64,000 nt of DNA, taken from positions 107,183 through 171,182 of the forward strand of contig JAFVRR010000005.1 in the NCBI GenBank assembly GCA_017504165.1, given 5' to 3'. Below the pieces are notes generated by a model. It was not told where the DNA came from. It saw nothing but the letters and a program-made list of their open reading frames with translations, and did not search any database. Positions 18,045 to 26,749 of this stretch are shown here, one piece after another. Every line of letters begins with the position of its first letter. Positions within the stretch are counted from its first letter, which is position 1. A program made the translations under genes and the position numbers. Origin of the DNA: Clostridia bacterium (GTDB lineage Bacteria > Bacillota > Clostridia > Christensenellales > Borkfalkiaceae).

Positions 18045-19222
18045 TAACTAAAATTGTAGATTTTGAAAAAAAATGTACAGGTTGTGGGGCTTGTTTTAAT
18101 ACTTGTTCTAATAATGCGATTAGTATGATTTACAATAAGGAAGGTTTTTCTTATCCTAAAATTGATGCTAATAAGTGTTTAAAATGCAACAAGTGTGACG
18201 GTGTTTGCCCAATAGTCCAAAAGGGCGAAAGCGAAAATTATTTACAACAGGTGTACGCTTGTCAAATTAAAGATAAAAACATGCTCTTAACCGCAACGGC
18301 AGGAGGTTTTTTCCCATTGCTTGCTAAAAAAATTATTGACGGTGGGGGTTTTGTATATGGATGTTTATGGAGTAATGAACTAAAAGCCGTTCATAAGGGT
18401 AGTGATAACGTTGATATTATAAAAAAAATAAATGGTTCTAAATATGTTCAGTCGGATATGATAGACATATTTAAGGAAATTTATTTAAATTTAAAAAAGG
18501 GGAAAACGGTTCTATTTTCTGGTACGCCTTGTCAAGTAGACGCAGTAAAAAAATATTGTAAAGATATTGATCTTGCTAAACTAATAACGGTTGACGTGAT
18601 ATGTTATGGCGTTCCATCTCCAAAATTATTTTCAGCATATATAGAAAAATTAAATAAACGCCATAATGCAAAGGTAATAGATTTTAAATTTAGAGATAAA
18701 AAAACTTACGGCTGGAGTCATACTACAGTTATTACTTTACAAAGAAGCGACGGGTTTATTTTTGAGATTGAAGAACCTGACCACAATAAAATTGATTACT
18801 ATAAAATGTTCGGAACTCGCAATTGTTTTAGGGAATCTTGCTATAATTGTCAATATAACGTATTGGAAAGAGTTTCTGATTTTACAACGGGTAATTATTG
18901 GGATATAGAAAAAAAATCAAGTTCCTTTAAATTTGAATTAGGTGTTTCAATGGTTCTAATAAATACAAATAAAGCAAAAGAAATATTTAACGATATTAAA
19001 AGCGAAATGATTGTGGAAGAAAGGACGATAGAAGACGCAATTTTGTCTAACGATGCTTTAGTTAAAGGTTCTGTTTATCCAAAACAAAGAAAAGACGTTT
19101 ATCGACATTTTGAAAAGAAGGGTTTTGACAGTGTGTATAAAAAGTATTATCAAGAAAATGCGATGTCAAAAATTAAAAGCAAAATTAAGAAAATTATAAA
19201 AACTATTATAAGGCGCAAATAA
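18041..19222 (+). CDS. Ferredoxin/FrhB-like protein (copy 2), TTG start
   Basis: 393-residue protein with the same architecture as the one at 11312: two 4Fe-4S motifs (C12, C15, C18, C22 and C46, C49, C52, C56) followed by the FrhB/FdhB domain with GSKYVQS, LFSGTPCQVDAVKKYC, VICYGVPSPKLF and CYNCQYNVLERVSDFTTGNYW. One difference is visible: the first-copy SSGGIFS is TAGGFFP here. The start is TTG at 18041 inside the previous stop (TTGA), a sign of coupled translation; GAGAGA upstream is a weak ribosome site. Reaction unknown; context ties it to the pyruvyl transferase before it. Confidence 0.83.
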   Translation: MITKIVDFEKKCTGCGACFNTCSNNAISMIYNKEGFSYPKIDANKCLKCNKCDGVCPIVQKGESENYLQQVYACQIKDKNMLLTATAGGFFPLLAKKIIDGGGFVYGCLWSNELKAVHKGSDNVDIIKKINGSKYVQSDMIDIFKEIYLNLKKGKTVLFSGTPCQVDAVKKYCKDIDLAKLITVDVICYGVPSPKLFSAYIEKLNKRHNAKVIDFKFRDKKTYGWSHTTVITLQRSDGFIFEIEEPDHNKIDYYKMFGTRNCFRESCYNCQYNVLERVSDFTTGNYWDIEKKSSSFKFELGVSMVLINTNKAKEIFNDIKSEMIVEERTIEDAILSNDALVKGSVYPKQRKDVYRHFEKKGFDSVYKKYYQENAMSKIKSKIKKIIKTIIRRK

Positions 19223-20748
19223 TGAAAGAACTTTCAAGAACACAAAATTCGGCACGCAATTTAGTTGTTGGAACGGTAATGTATGTCTTAACACAAGTTG
19301 TGTCGTTTATAAGCCGAACGATTTTTATAAAATTATTAGGTGACCAATATTTAGGTATAAGTGGATTATATTCTAATATCTTACAATTGTTAGCCCTTGC
19401 AGATTTAGGTGTTACTACGGCGTTTACGTTTGCACTTTATAAGCCGTTAGCAGATAAAGATTATAACAAAATAGCCACTCTACTTGGTTTTTTTAAAAAA
19501 TTATTTATCATAATAGCAGGTGTGGTATTTTTAGTTGGTATTTGCTTTGTGCCTTTTTTAAAATATATCATTAAGGATAGTTTATTAGAATATGAAAAAT
19601 TGCAATTATATTTTATATTGTCTGTTATAAATACCGCTTGCTCGTATTTAGCTGTATATAAATCGGCAGTTTTTAGAGCAGATCAAAAAGTATACGTAAT
19701 AAACGAAGTTAGCGCATTAACCAACTTAATATTGCACGTATTACAAATAGCATTATTATATATTACACAAAATTACGTGTTTTATTTGCTGTCGGCTATC
19801 TTTGTAACGATTTTAAATAACGTGATTTTAACGATATTATCTAATCGCGCTTATCCGCAAATTTTTAAAGAAAAGCCAAGTTCTTTACCTAAAGAAGAAA
19901 AGAAGCGAGTTTTTGCAAATTTAAAATCATTAATATTATATAGAATTTGCGCCGCTATTATGAATTCCACTTCAAATATTATAATATCGGTATTGCTTGG
20001 AACGGTAATAGTAGGTTATTATTCTAATTATGCAATGATAATTACAATGATAACGGCAATTATTTCTATATTATGTAATGCATTGCTTGCAAGTATTGGA
20101 AATTTAGGAACATCTAAACAAATGGAAAAAAGCGGTCAACTCTTTCACTCTATTTTATTTATTTTTTATGCCGTAGGTGCATTTTGTTCCGCTTGCTTTA
20201 TTTGTGTGTTTAACGATTTTATTTATACATGGCTTGAGGATACTTCCTATTTATTATCACAACAAGACGTATATTTAATAGTGTTTGCATTTTTTATAAC
20301 TTGCATTTCTAATCCTATTTGGATGTTTAGAGAATCATTCGGGTTGTTTAGCCAAGCAAAATACGTAATGGCATTTGCAGCAGGAATAAACTTAATTCTT
20401 TCTATATTAGGCGGTATATTTCTAGGCGTTGGTGGTATTATTGCGGCAGGTGGCATTGCTAGAGTATTAACAATGTTTTGGTATGAACCTAAATATTTAT
20501 ATAGAGACGTGTTTAATCTTCCATATAAAAAATATTGGTTACATACGGCGTATTACCTGTTTCAATCTATTATAATAGTAGGTATATCTGTAATAATTAA
20601 CAATATACTGCCGTCCACTTTGTTTTTTATTTGTTTAAAAGTATTAATATGTGGAATGAATACTTTGATCGTGATATTATTGTTTAATTATAGAAATAAA
20701 TATTTTTTAATGGTTATAAATAGGGTTAAAAGCATAATTAAAAAATAA
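19222..20748 (+). CDS. Oligosaccharide flippase (Wzx)
   Basis: 508-residue integral membrane protein with about 12-14 hydrophobic helices, of the polysaccharide-biosynthesis flippase family (MATE-like MOP superfamily). N-terminus SARNLVVGTVMYVLTQVVSFISRTIFIKLLGDQYLGISGLYSNI-type region (positions 11-55) is typical. It is predicted to move undecaprenyl-linked repeat units to the outer face for polymerisation by the Wzy-like protein at 13706. Starts on the last base of the previous stop. Confidence 0.9.
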   Translation: MKELSRTQNSARNLVVGTVMYVLTQVVSFISRTIFIKLLGDQYLGISGLYSNILQLLALADLGVTTAFTFALYKPLADKDYNKIATLLGFFKKLFIIIAGVVFLVGICFVPFLKYIIKDSLLEYEKLQLYFILSVINTACSYLAVYKSAVFRADQKVYVINEVSALTNLILHVLQIALLYITQNYVFYLLSAIFVTILNNVILTILSNRAYPQIFKEKPSSLPKEEKKRVFANLKSLILYRICAAIMNSTSNIIISVLLGTVIVGYYSNYAMIITMITAIISILCNALLASIGNLGTSKQMEKSGQLFHSILFIFYAVGAFCSACFICVFNDFIYTWLEDTSYLLSQQDVYLIVFAFFITCISNPIWMFRESFGLFSQAKYVMAFAAGINLILSILGGIFLGVGGIIAAGGIARVLTMFWYEPKYLYRDVFNLPYKKYWLHTAYYLFQSIIIVGISVIINNILPSTLFFICLKVLICGMNTLIVILLFNYRNKYFLMVINRVKSIIKK

Positions 20749-20779
20749 TAAAATTTAAATTGCAAATTAGGAGAAATTT

Positions 20780-21172
20780 ATGAAAAGAGTTATTACTTAC
20801 GGAACGTTTGATTTACTACACTATGGACACATTAATTTATTAAAACGTGCTAAAGCGCTTGGCGATTATTTAGTAGTAGTCGTATCAACTGATGAATTTA
20901 ACTGGAACGAAAAACAAAAGAAATGCTATTTCCCTTACGAAAAGAGAAAAGCGCTTGTTGAAGCAATCCGCTACGTAGACTTAGTTATCCCAGAAACTTG
21001 TTGGGAGCAAAAGCGTACGGATATTCACGAATACCATATCGACACCTTCGTTATGGGTGACGATTGGGAAGGGAAATTTGATTTCTTAAAAGAAGAAGGT
21101 TGTGAAGTAGTTTACTTGCCTAGAACGCCTGAAATTTCAACTACTCAAATAAAAAATGATTTACACAAATAA
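20780..21172 (+). CDS. tagD: Glycerol-3-phosphate cytidylyltransferase
   Basis: 130-residue cytidylyltransferase making CDP-glycerol from CTP and glycerol 3-phosphate. Seen: nucleotide-binding HYGH at 14-17, KKCYFPYEKRKALVEAIRYVD, and the C-terminal signature RTPEISTTQIK. Length is normal for TagD/GCT (about 130). In Gram-positives CDP-glycerol feeds teichoic-acid polymers, but no glycerophosphotransferase (TagB/TagF type) is visible in this cluster, so phosphoglycerol may decorate the capsule or be used elsewhere. GGAGAAATTT precedes the ATG; a 31-base gap separates it from wzx. Confidence 0.92.
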   Translation: MKRVITYGTFDLLHYGHINLLKRAKALGDYLVVVVSTDEFNWNEKQKKCYFPYEKRKALVEAIRYVDLVIPETCWEQKRTDIHEYHIDTFVMGDDWEGKFDFLKEEGCEVVYLPRTPEISTTQIKNDLHK

Positions 21173-21184
21173 AAGGAGTAAAAA

Positions 21185-22225
21185 ATGAGTTTATTTAAAG
21201 ACAAAACACTTTTAATAACAGGTGGAACGGGAAGTTTTGGCAACGCCGTTTTAAACAGGTTTTTAACAAGCGATATCGGCGAAATTAGAATTTTATCGCG
21301 TGATGAGAAAAAGCAAGACGATATGCGTCACGAATATCAAGCAAAATTTCCAGGATATGCTGATAAAATTAAATTTTATATTGGCGACGTTAGAGATATT
21401 AATAGCATCCGTCCTGCAATGGTTGGCGTTGATTTTATCTTCCACGCAGCAGCGTTAAAACAAGTACCGTCTTGTGAATTTTTCCCTATGGAAGCGGTAA
21501 AAACCAACGTTATCGGTACTGAAAACGTATTGACTGCGGCAATTGACGCGGGCGTTAAAAACATAGTATGCTTATCTACCGATAAAGCGGCGTATCCAGT
21601 AAACGCAATGGGTACTAGTAAGGCGATGATGGAAAAGGTTATAGTAGCAAAGTCTAGAACCGTTTCGCCTGATAAAACTAAAATTTGTTGTACTAGATAC
21701 GGCAACGTTATGTGTTCAAGGGGGTCGGTTATTCCGCTTTGGATTGAACAAATTAGACAAGGCAATCCTATAACTATTACAGAGCCAACAATGACTAGGT
21801 TTATTATGTCGCTTGACGAGGCTGTTGACCTTGTGTTATTTGCTTTTGAACATGGTGAAAGCGGTGATATTTTAGTTCAAAAAGCACCTGCTTGTACTAT
21901 TGAAACGCAAGCAAAGGCGGTACTTGAACTCTTTGATAAAGAAGGAAAAAGCGAAATTAAAATTATAGGTATCCGTCACGGCGAAAAAATGTACGAAACG
22001 TTACTTACCAACGAAGAATGCCATAACGCTATCGATATGGGCAATTTCTATCGCGTGCCTTGCGATAAGCGTGGTCTTAACTACGATAAATACGTTAACG
22101 TTGGCGATACGGAAAGGAATCCTTTAACTGAATTTAATTCTAGCAATACAGAACTTTTATCAGTTGAAAAAACAAAACAAAAAATTGCATCTTTGAAATA
22201 TATTCAAGAAGAACTTTTAAAATAG
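21185..22225 (+). CDS. capE: UDP-GlcNAc 4,6-dehydratase/5-epimerase (CapE type)
   Basis: 346-residue extended SDR of the FlaA1/CapE group that converts UDP-GlcNAc into a 4-keto-6-deoxy-L-talo sugar, first step to UDP-L-FucNAc. Seen: NAD(P) loop TGGTGSFG at 12-19, STDKAAYPVN (131-140) and a Met-x3-Lys active-site motif (M142, K146) in place of the usual Tyr-x3-Lys, which is the hallmark of this inverting-dehydratase group. The genes behind it are capF and capG, which settles the pathway. AAAAGGAG lies 8 bases before the ATG. Confidence 0.92.
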   Translation: MSLFKDKTLLITGGTGSFGNAVLNRFLTSDIGEIRILSRDEKKQDDMRHEYQAKFPGYADKIKFYIGDVRDINSIRPAMVGVDFIFHAAALKQVPSCEFFPMEAVKTNVIGTENVLTAAIDAGVKNIVCLSTDKAAYPVNAMGTSKAMMEKVIVAKSRTVSPDKTKICCTRYGNVMCSRGSVIPLWIEQIRQGNPITITEPTMTRFIMSLDEAVDLVLFAFEHGESGDILVQKAPACTIETQAKAVLELFDKEGKSEIKIIGIRHGEKMYETLLTNEECHNAIDMGNFYRVPCDKRGLNYDKYVNVGDTERNPLTEFNSSNTELLSVEKTKQKIASLKYIQEELLK

Positions 22226-22233
22226 GAGAAGTT

Positions 22234-23433
22234 ATGAAAATATTAGTTACCGGCGCTAACGGATTCGTTGGAAAAAATTTATGCGTAGCGCTAGAAAACT
22301 TAATAAGCGGTAAGGATAGAACTCGCCCTAATTTAAAAATTGAAAAGGTTTTTAAATACGATATTGAAAATACTTTAAGTGAACTTGATATATTTACTAA
22401 AGAATGTGATTTCGTGTTTAATTTGGCGGGTGTAAACCGTCCTCAAAATCAAGAAGATTTTATGAAGGGCAACTTCGGTTTTGCGTCCGACTTATTAAAT
22501 TTATTAAAAAAACATAACAATAAATGTCCCGTTATGGTATCTTCTTCAGTTCAAGCAACGTTAATCGGAAGATACGATAGCGAATACGGTAGAAGTAAAA
22601 AAGCGGGCGAAGAACTTATGTTTAACTACGCTTTAGAAACGGGGGCAAAAGTTTTAGTATACCGTTTCCCAAACCTTTTTGGTAAATGGTGTAGGCCAAA
22701 TTACAACTCTGCCGTTGCAACTTTTTGCAATAATACGGCAAACGACCTTCCTATTACCGTAAACGATAGAAATATTGAACTTGAACTATTGTATATTGAC
22801 GATTTAGTATGCGAAATGTTAAACGCGTTAGAAGGTAAGGAAAGATACTGCGAGTACGACGGTATTAAAGCAGTAGAAACTAAAAACGGTAAATACGCCT
22901 ACGCGCCTATAACTCACTTCGTAACTTTAGGCGAAATAGTAGATTTACTTGACACATTTAAAAATCAACCTACAACTTTAGTAATGCCGGAAATTCCTAA
23001 TAATTCTTTTGCTAAAAAATTATATTCAACCTATTTATCATATCTTCCAAAAGAAAAGGTTAGTTTCCCGCTTAAAATGAACGTTGACGATAGGGGAAGT
23101 TTTACCGAACTTATTAAAACTTTAAACTGTGGACAAGTTTCAGTTAACGTTTCTAAGCCGGGAATTACTAAAGGTCAACACTATCACCACACTAAATGGG
23201 AATTCTTTATTGTCGTTAGCGGTAAAGGTCTTATTCAACAAAGAAAAATAGGAACTGACGAAGTTTTAAACTTTGAAGTTAGTGGCGATAAAATCGAAGC
23301 GGTACATATGCTACCGGGGTATACGCACAATATTATAAATTTATCTAAAACTGAAAACTTAGTTACGGTTATGTGGGCAAACGAACAGTTCGACCCAGAA
23401 AAGCCTGATACTTTTTTTGAAATAGTGGAGTAA
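22234..23433 (+). CDS. capF: CapF-type bifunctional epimerase/reductase
   Basis: 399-residue two-domain enzyme of UDP-L-FucNAc synthesis. The N-terminal SDR domain (TGANGFVGKN at 7-16; YGRSK with the Tyr-x3-Lys pair near 130) is the NADPH-dependent 4-reductase, and the C-terminal cupin (about 280-395, with HYHHTKWEFFIVVSGKG and LPGYTHNI) is the metal-binding 3-epimerase. Same domain order and length as staphylococcal CapF. Eight bases after capE, two before capG. Confidence 0.93.
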   Translation: MKILVTGANGFVGKNLCVALENLISGKDRTRPNLKIEKVFKYDIENTLSELDIFTKECDFVFNLAGVNRPQNQEDFMKGNFGFASDLLNLLKKHNNKCPVMVSSSVQATLIGRYDSEYGRSKKAGEELMFNYALETGAKVLVYRFPNLFGKWCRPNYNSAVATFCNNTANDLPITVNDRNIELELLYIDDLVCEMLNALEGKERYCEYDGIKAVETKNGKYAYAPITHFVTLGEIVDLLDTFKNQPTTLVMPEIPNNSFAKKLYSTYLSYLPKEKVSFPLKMNVDDRGSFTELIKTLNCGQVSVNVSKPGITKGQHYHHTKWEFFIVVSGKGLIQQRKIGTDEVLNFEVSGDKIEAVHMLPGYTHNIINLSKTENLVTVMWANEQFDPEKPDTFFEIVE

Positions 23434-23435
23434 TT

Positions 23436-24620
23436 ATGAATATTAAACTTGATTATAGTGACGTAAAATTTAAAGATAACGGCAAATTAAAACTTTTAAT
23501 AATCGTAGGCACACGCCCTGAAATTATAAGGCTTTCCGCCGTTATAAATAAGTGTAGAGAATATTTTGACTGCATTTTAGCGCATACAGGTCAAAATTAC
23601 GACTATAACTTAAACGGCGTGTTCTTTAAGGACTTAAAACTTAGTGACCCAGAAGTTTATATGGACGCGGTTGGCGATGATTTAGGTGCAACCGTTGGAA
23701 ATATTATTAATTGCTCTTATAAACTTATGGCGCAAATTAAGCCTGACGCCCTTTTAATTTTAGGGGACACAAACTCTTGCTTATCGGCAATTTCGGCAAA
23801 AAGATTACATATTCCTATTTTTCATATGGAAGCGGGCAACCGTTGTAAAGACGAGTGCTTGCCAGAAGAAACTAATAGGCGTATCGTCGATATTATTTCA
23901 GACGTAAATATGGCGTATTCTGAGCACGCAAGAAGATATCTTGCCGACTGCGGTCTTCCTAAAGAAAGAACTTACGTTACGGGCTCGCCTATGGCAGAAG
24001 TATTGCATCAAAATTTAGAAGAAATTGAAAAGAGCGATATTTTAACAAAACTTAACTTAAAGGCTAAAAAATATATTTTACTTTCCGCTCATAGAGAAGA
24101 AAATATTGATACCGAAAAGAACTTTTTATCACTTTTCAACGCGATAAATAAAATTGCCGAAAAGTACGATATGCCAATCCTTTATTCTTGCCACCCACGT
24201 TCTAAAAAGCGTTTAGAACAAAGCGGTTTCAAACTTGACGAAAGGGTAATTAGGCACGAGCCGTTAGGTTTCCACGACTATAACAACTTGCAAATGAATG
24301 CTTATGCGGTAATTTCAGATAGCGGTACGCTCCCTGAAGAATCTAGTTTCTTTACTAGCATAAACAAGCCTTTCCCTGCCGTTTGTATCAGAACTTCGAC
24401 CGAACGCCCTGAAGCGCTTGACAAGGCGTGTTTCGTTTTAGCGGGTATTGACGAAAAGTCTTTACTTCAAGCGGTAGTTACTGCCGTAACTCTCAACGAC
24501 AATAGATGCGACGGCATACCCGTTCCCGATTACGTTGATGAAAACGTATCGACTAAAGTCGTTAAAATTATTCAAAGTTATACGGGAATAGTCGATAAAA
24601 TGGTTTGGAGAAAATTTTAA
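23436..24620 (+). CDS. capG: UDP-N-acetylglucosamine 2-epimerase (CapG type)
   Basis: 394-residue non-hydrolysing UDP-HexNAc 2-epimerase (WecB/CapG family). Seen: IVGTRPEIIRLSAV near the start, LLILGDTNSCLSA, HMEAGNRCKDECLPEETNRR with the catalytic acidic residues, LLSAHREENID and a late SDSGTLPEES. In the CapEFG set it performs the last step, UDP-L-PneNAc to UDP-L-FucNAc. The operon context makes this more likely than ManNAc production. Directly follows capF (2-base gap). Confidence 0.92.
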   Translation: MNIKLDYSDVKFKDNGKLKLLIIVGTRPEIIRLSAVINKCREYFDCILAHTGQNYDYNLNGVFFKDLKLSDPEVYMDAVGDDLGATVGNIINCSYKLMAQIKPDALLILGDTNSCLSAISAKRLHIPIFHMEAGNRCKDECLPEETNRRIVDIISDVNMAYSEHARRYLADCGLPKERTYVTGSPMAEVLHQNLEEIEKSDILTKLNLKAKKYILLSAHREENIDTEKNFLSLFNAINKIAEKYDMPILYSCHPRSKKRLEQSGFKLDERVIRHEPLGFHDYNNLQMNAYAVISDSGTLPEESSFFTSINKPFPAVCIRTSTERPEALDKACFVLAGIDEKSLLQAVVTAVTLNDNRCDGIPVPDYVDENVSTKVVKIIQSYTGIVDKMVWRKF

Positions 24621-24626
24621 TATAAT

Positions 24627-25775
24627 ATGGAAAAAGACGTGATTTTTAACAGCGCTATAACGATAATTGACGGCGCTTTAAATAAAAAACCTATAAGTGA
24701 TGATTTTAAAAAGCAACTTGACGGAGAATTACTCAAAAAAATCTACAAGTTGCTCAAGTTTCATGGGTTTAATCACGTTCTTTTTAATTTTTCTAAAGAA
24801 AACGACTTTGAATTATTTTCCCCTTTAAAAGAAATTGTGGAAAGCGACTATTTTACCGCTTTATCAAAAAGTGAAAATACTTCTTTTGAAAGTGGGCAAA
24901 TTATAGAGGCTTTATCTAAAGCAAAAATTAAACACGTAATACTAAAGGGCGAAGAGTTAAAGTCGTTATACCCCAAAGGGTTTATCCGTCAAAGCGCGGA
25001 TATCGACGTACTAGTAGAAGAAGAAAACCTTGAAAAAGCCCTTAAAATTTTAAACGAAAATTTTGAAATTGTTTCTCAAGAAAGAAACTTTCACGACGTT
25101 ACTTTAATAACCGCGTCTAACGTGGTAATTGAACTTCACTTTACTTTAAGTGAAAACGATGAAAAACTTGACCTTATAACGAATGATTGGAAAGATAATT
25201 TAGTAAAGGGCAAAAACGCGTATAATTATAAACTTAATACGGAATTTTTGATTTGCTATTTAGTCACCCATACCGCGTACCATTTTTATAACGGCGGTGC
25301 GGGAATAAAAGCCGTTATCGACTTGTATTTAATAAAGAATTTACCGTTTAATAAAGAAATCGTGTTAAATCGTTTAAAAGTTGGCGGGCTTGATATTTTT
25401 TATGAAAAGTTAAACGACCTTGTGTTAGTTTGGTTTGAGGGTAATACGCATACCGATTTAACTTTAAAAATGCAAGAATTTATTTTAAGCGGAGGCGAAT
25501 ACGGCAATTATTACCAATCTAAAAAGGCGGTAAATAATAAGAACGTAAACAATATCGTAAAAAAGATATTTTTACCTTACTCTACTTTATGTAATTACTA
25601 TCCTAGCCTTAAAAAATGCCCTTTATTATACCCTGTGTTTATAGTGCATAGATTTATAAAAGCCCTTTTTTCTAAAGAAAAATTAGATAGGGCGAAAAAG
25701 CAAATTAAGGCGGAAGAATTGCCAGTAGATAAAAAGGAAAATATAAATAACTTATTTAAAGAATTAAATTTATAA
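24627..25775 (+). CDS. Nucleotidyltransferase-like protein (NTP_transf_5 family)
   Basis: 382-residue protein with the polymerase-beta-like nucleotidyltransferase core of the NTP_transf_5 family: HVILKGEEL...YPKGFIRQSADIDVLVEEENLEKAL (about 105-140), whose DID pair would bind metal and whose L-K-G loop binds nucleotide. Such proteins are common at the ends of capsule operons in Clostridia; their reaction is not known. Last gene of the operon: six bases after capG, then a strong terminator. Confidence 0.8.
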   Translation: MEKDVIFNSAITIIDGALNKKPISDDFKKQLDGELLKKIYKLLKFHGFNHVLFNFSKENDFELFSPLKEIVESDYFTALSKSENTSFESGQIIEALSKAKIKHVILKGEELKSLYPKGFIRQSADIDVLVEEENLEKALKILNENFEIVSQERNFHDVTLITASNVVIELHFTLSENDEKLDLITNDWKDNLVKGKNAYNYKLNTEFLICYLVTHTAYHFYNGGAGIKAVIDLYLIKNLPFNKEIVLNRLKVGGLDIFYEKLNDLVLVWFEGNTHTDLTLKMQEFILSGGEYGNYYQSKKAVNNKNVNNIVKKIFLPYSTLCNYYPSLKKCPLLYPVFIVHRFIKALFSKEKLDRAKKQIKAEELPVDKKENINNLFKELNL

Positions 25776-25777
25776 TA

Positions 25778-25808
25778 AAAAGTCGCTTAAATTAAGCGAC
25801 TTTTTTAT
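25778..25808. terminator. Capsule operon terminator (bidirectional)
   Basis: Hairpin AAAGTCGCTTAA / TTAAGCGACTTT with almost no loop, followed by six T. The minus-strand gene at 25792 ends inside it, so it serves both converging units. Confidence 0.93.
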
Positions 25809-26520
25809 TGATAAAGGTATATAAAACAGATGAAACCCAACAGCACAAAAATGCAAAAATCATTCCCGCAACGTAAATAAATATTGAGTAAATAGGATAG
25901 CCGAAACTATTTAGTATATCTTGTAAAATTTTAGCGTCACTATATAAAAAGTTTGTAAAATTAGCATTTAAAACGTGCGCTAGCGGAACGGTTATAATAA
26001 AATATATTGTAAAAGATATAAAAAAGTATATAAAGTGATTTAATCTTGGCTCGTATAATTTTAAAGATATAGTTAAGCAAAAATAAAGAACAATTAAATT
26101 ATGAAAAACAAAAGTATGTAAATGCTTAAATTCTTTAAATAAGTTTGCCGACGCATCTCCAATTATTAGGTTAGGGAATAAGTAAAACATAATTAGAAAC
26201 ATAACCATTGCTATAAATCCAACGGAATTTCCTATCTTTTTTAATCTACCTTTCGTAAATGCGGTAAGTGAAAACCAAAATAGAAAAGTAGAACAAAAAT
26301 GCAAGGGGATTAATTTAGTTTCAAACGTCCCTTTAATAATATTATATAAAAGTTTAAACACTTCAAACAAAATTAAAAAAACCGTGATTGCAGTTCTAGG
26401 TATTTCTTTAATTTTATCGCTTTTGTTTTTTAGTGCAAACTTAACGATTATACTTATAATTATATTTAATATAAGTACAATTGGCAGTAATATTGCATCT
26501 TCGATAGACCAACTTGTCAT
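25792..26520 (-). CDS. YwaF-family integral membrane protein
   Basis: 242-residue membrane protein with about seven hydrophobic helices. It resembles the YwaF/TIGR02206 family: LIPLHFCSTFLFWFSL in helix 3, a HLHTFVFHN motif before helix 5 and PLAHVLNANFTNFLY later, the conserved polar positions of that family. The function is unknown; no soluble domain is present. It is transcribed alone, convergent with the capsule operon. The minus-strand start has AGGAGAAAGT just upstream (26521-26530). Confidence 0.75.
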   Translation of the reverse strand: MTSWSIEDAILLPIVLILNIIISIIVKFALKNKSDKIKEIPRTAITVFLILFEVFKLLYNIIKGTFETKLIPLHFCSTFLFWFSLTAFTKGRLKKIGNSVGFIAMVMFLIMFYLFPNLIIGDASANLFKEFKHLHTFVFHNLIVLYFCLTISLKLYEPRLNHFIYFFISFTIYFIITVPLAHVLNANFTNFLYSDAKILQDILNSFGYPIYSIFIYVAGMIFAFLCCWVSSVLYTFINKKVA

Positions 26521-26692
26521 ACTTTCTCCTAAAAATTTATCCTTTAGTTTTTTTATTATATAATTAAAGTGTAAATTTATAATAAACTTTTTAAACTTTT
26601 CATTATTGATATAATACTAATATTATGATATAATAAATATTAACAATTAAGCGTTTAGATTTTTTTAAAGTATTGTAAAAATGTTGTAAATA

Positions 26693-26728
26693 TTTTGCCA
26701 ATATGGTGGCAAAACGCTATGCTAAAAT
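26693..26728 (+). promoter_or_regulatory. addBA promoter region with inverted repeat
   Basis: A perfect inverted repeat, TTTTGCCA (26693-26700) and TGGCAAAA (26707-26714) with a 6-base spacer, lies over the -35 zone of an extended -10 (TGC-TAAAAT, 26720-26728). No good -35 is present, so an activator or repressor could bind the repeat. It is not a CGAAC-type LexA box. Confidence 0.5.
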
Positions 26729-26749
26729 GGGATTAAACTAGAGGATAAT

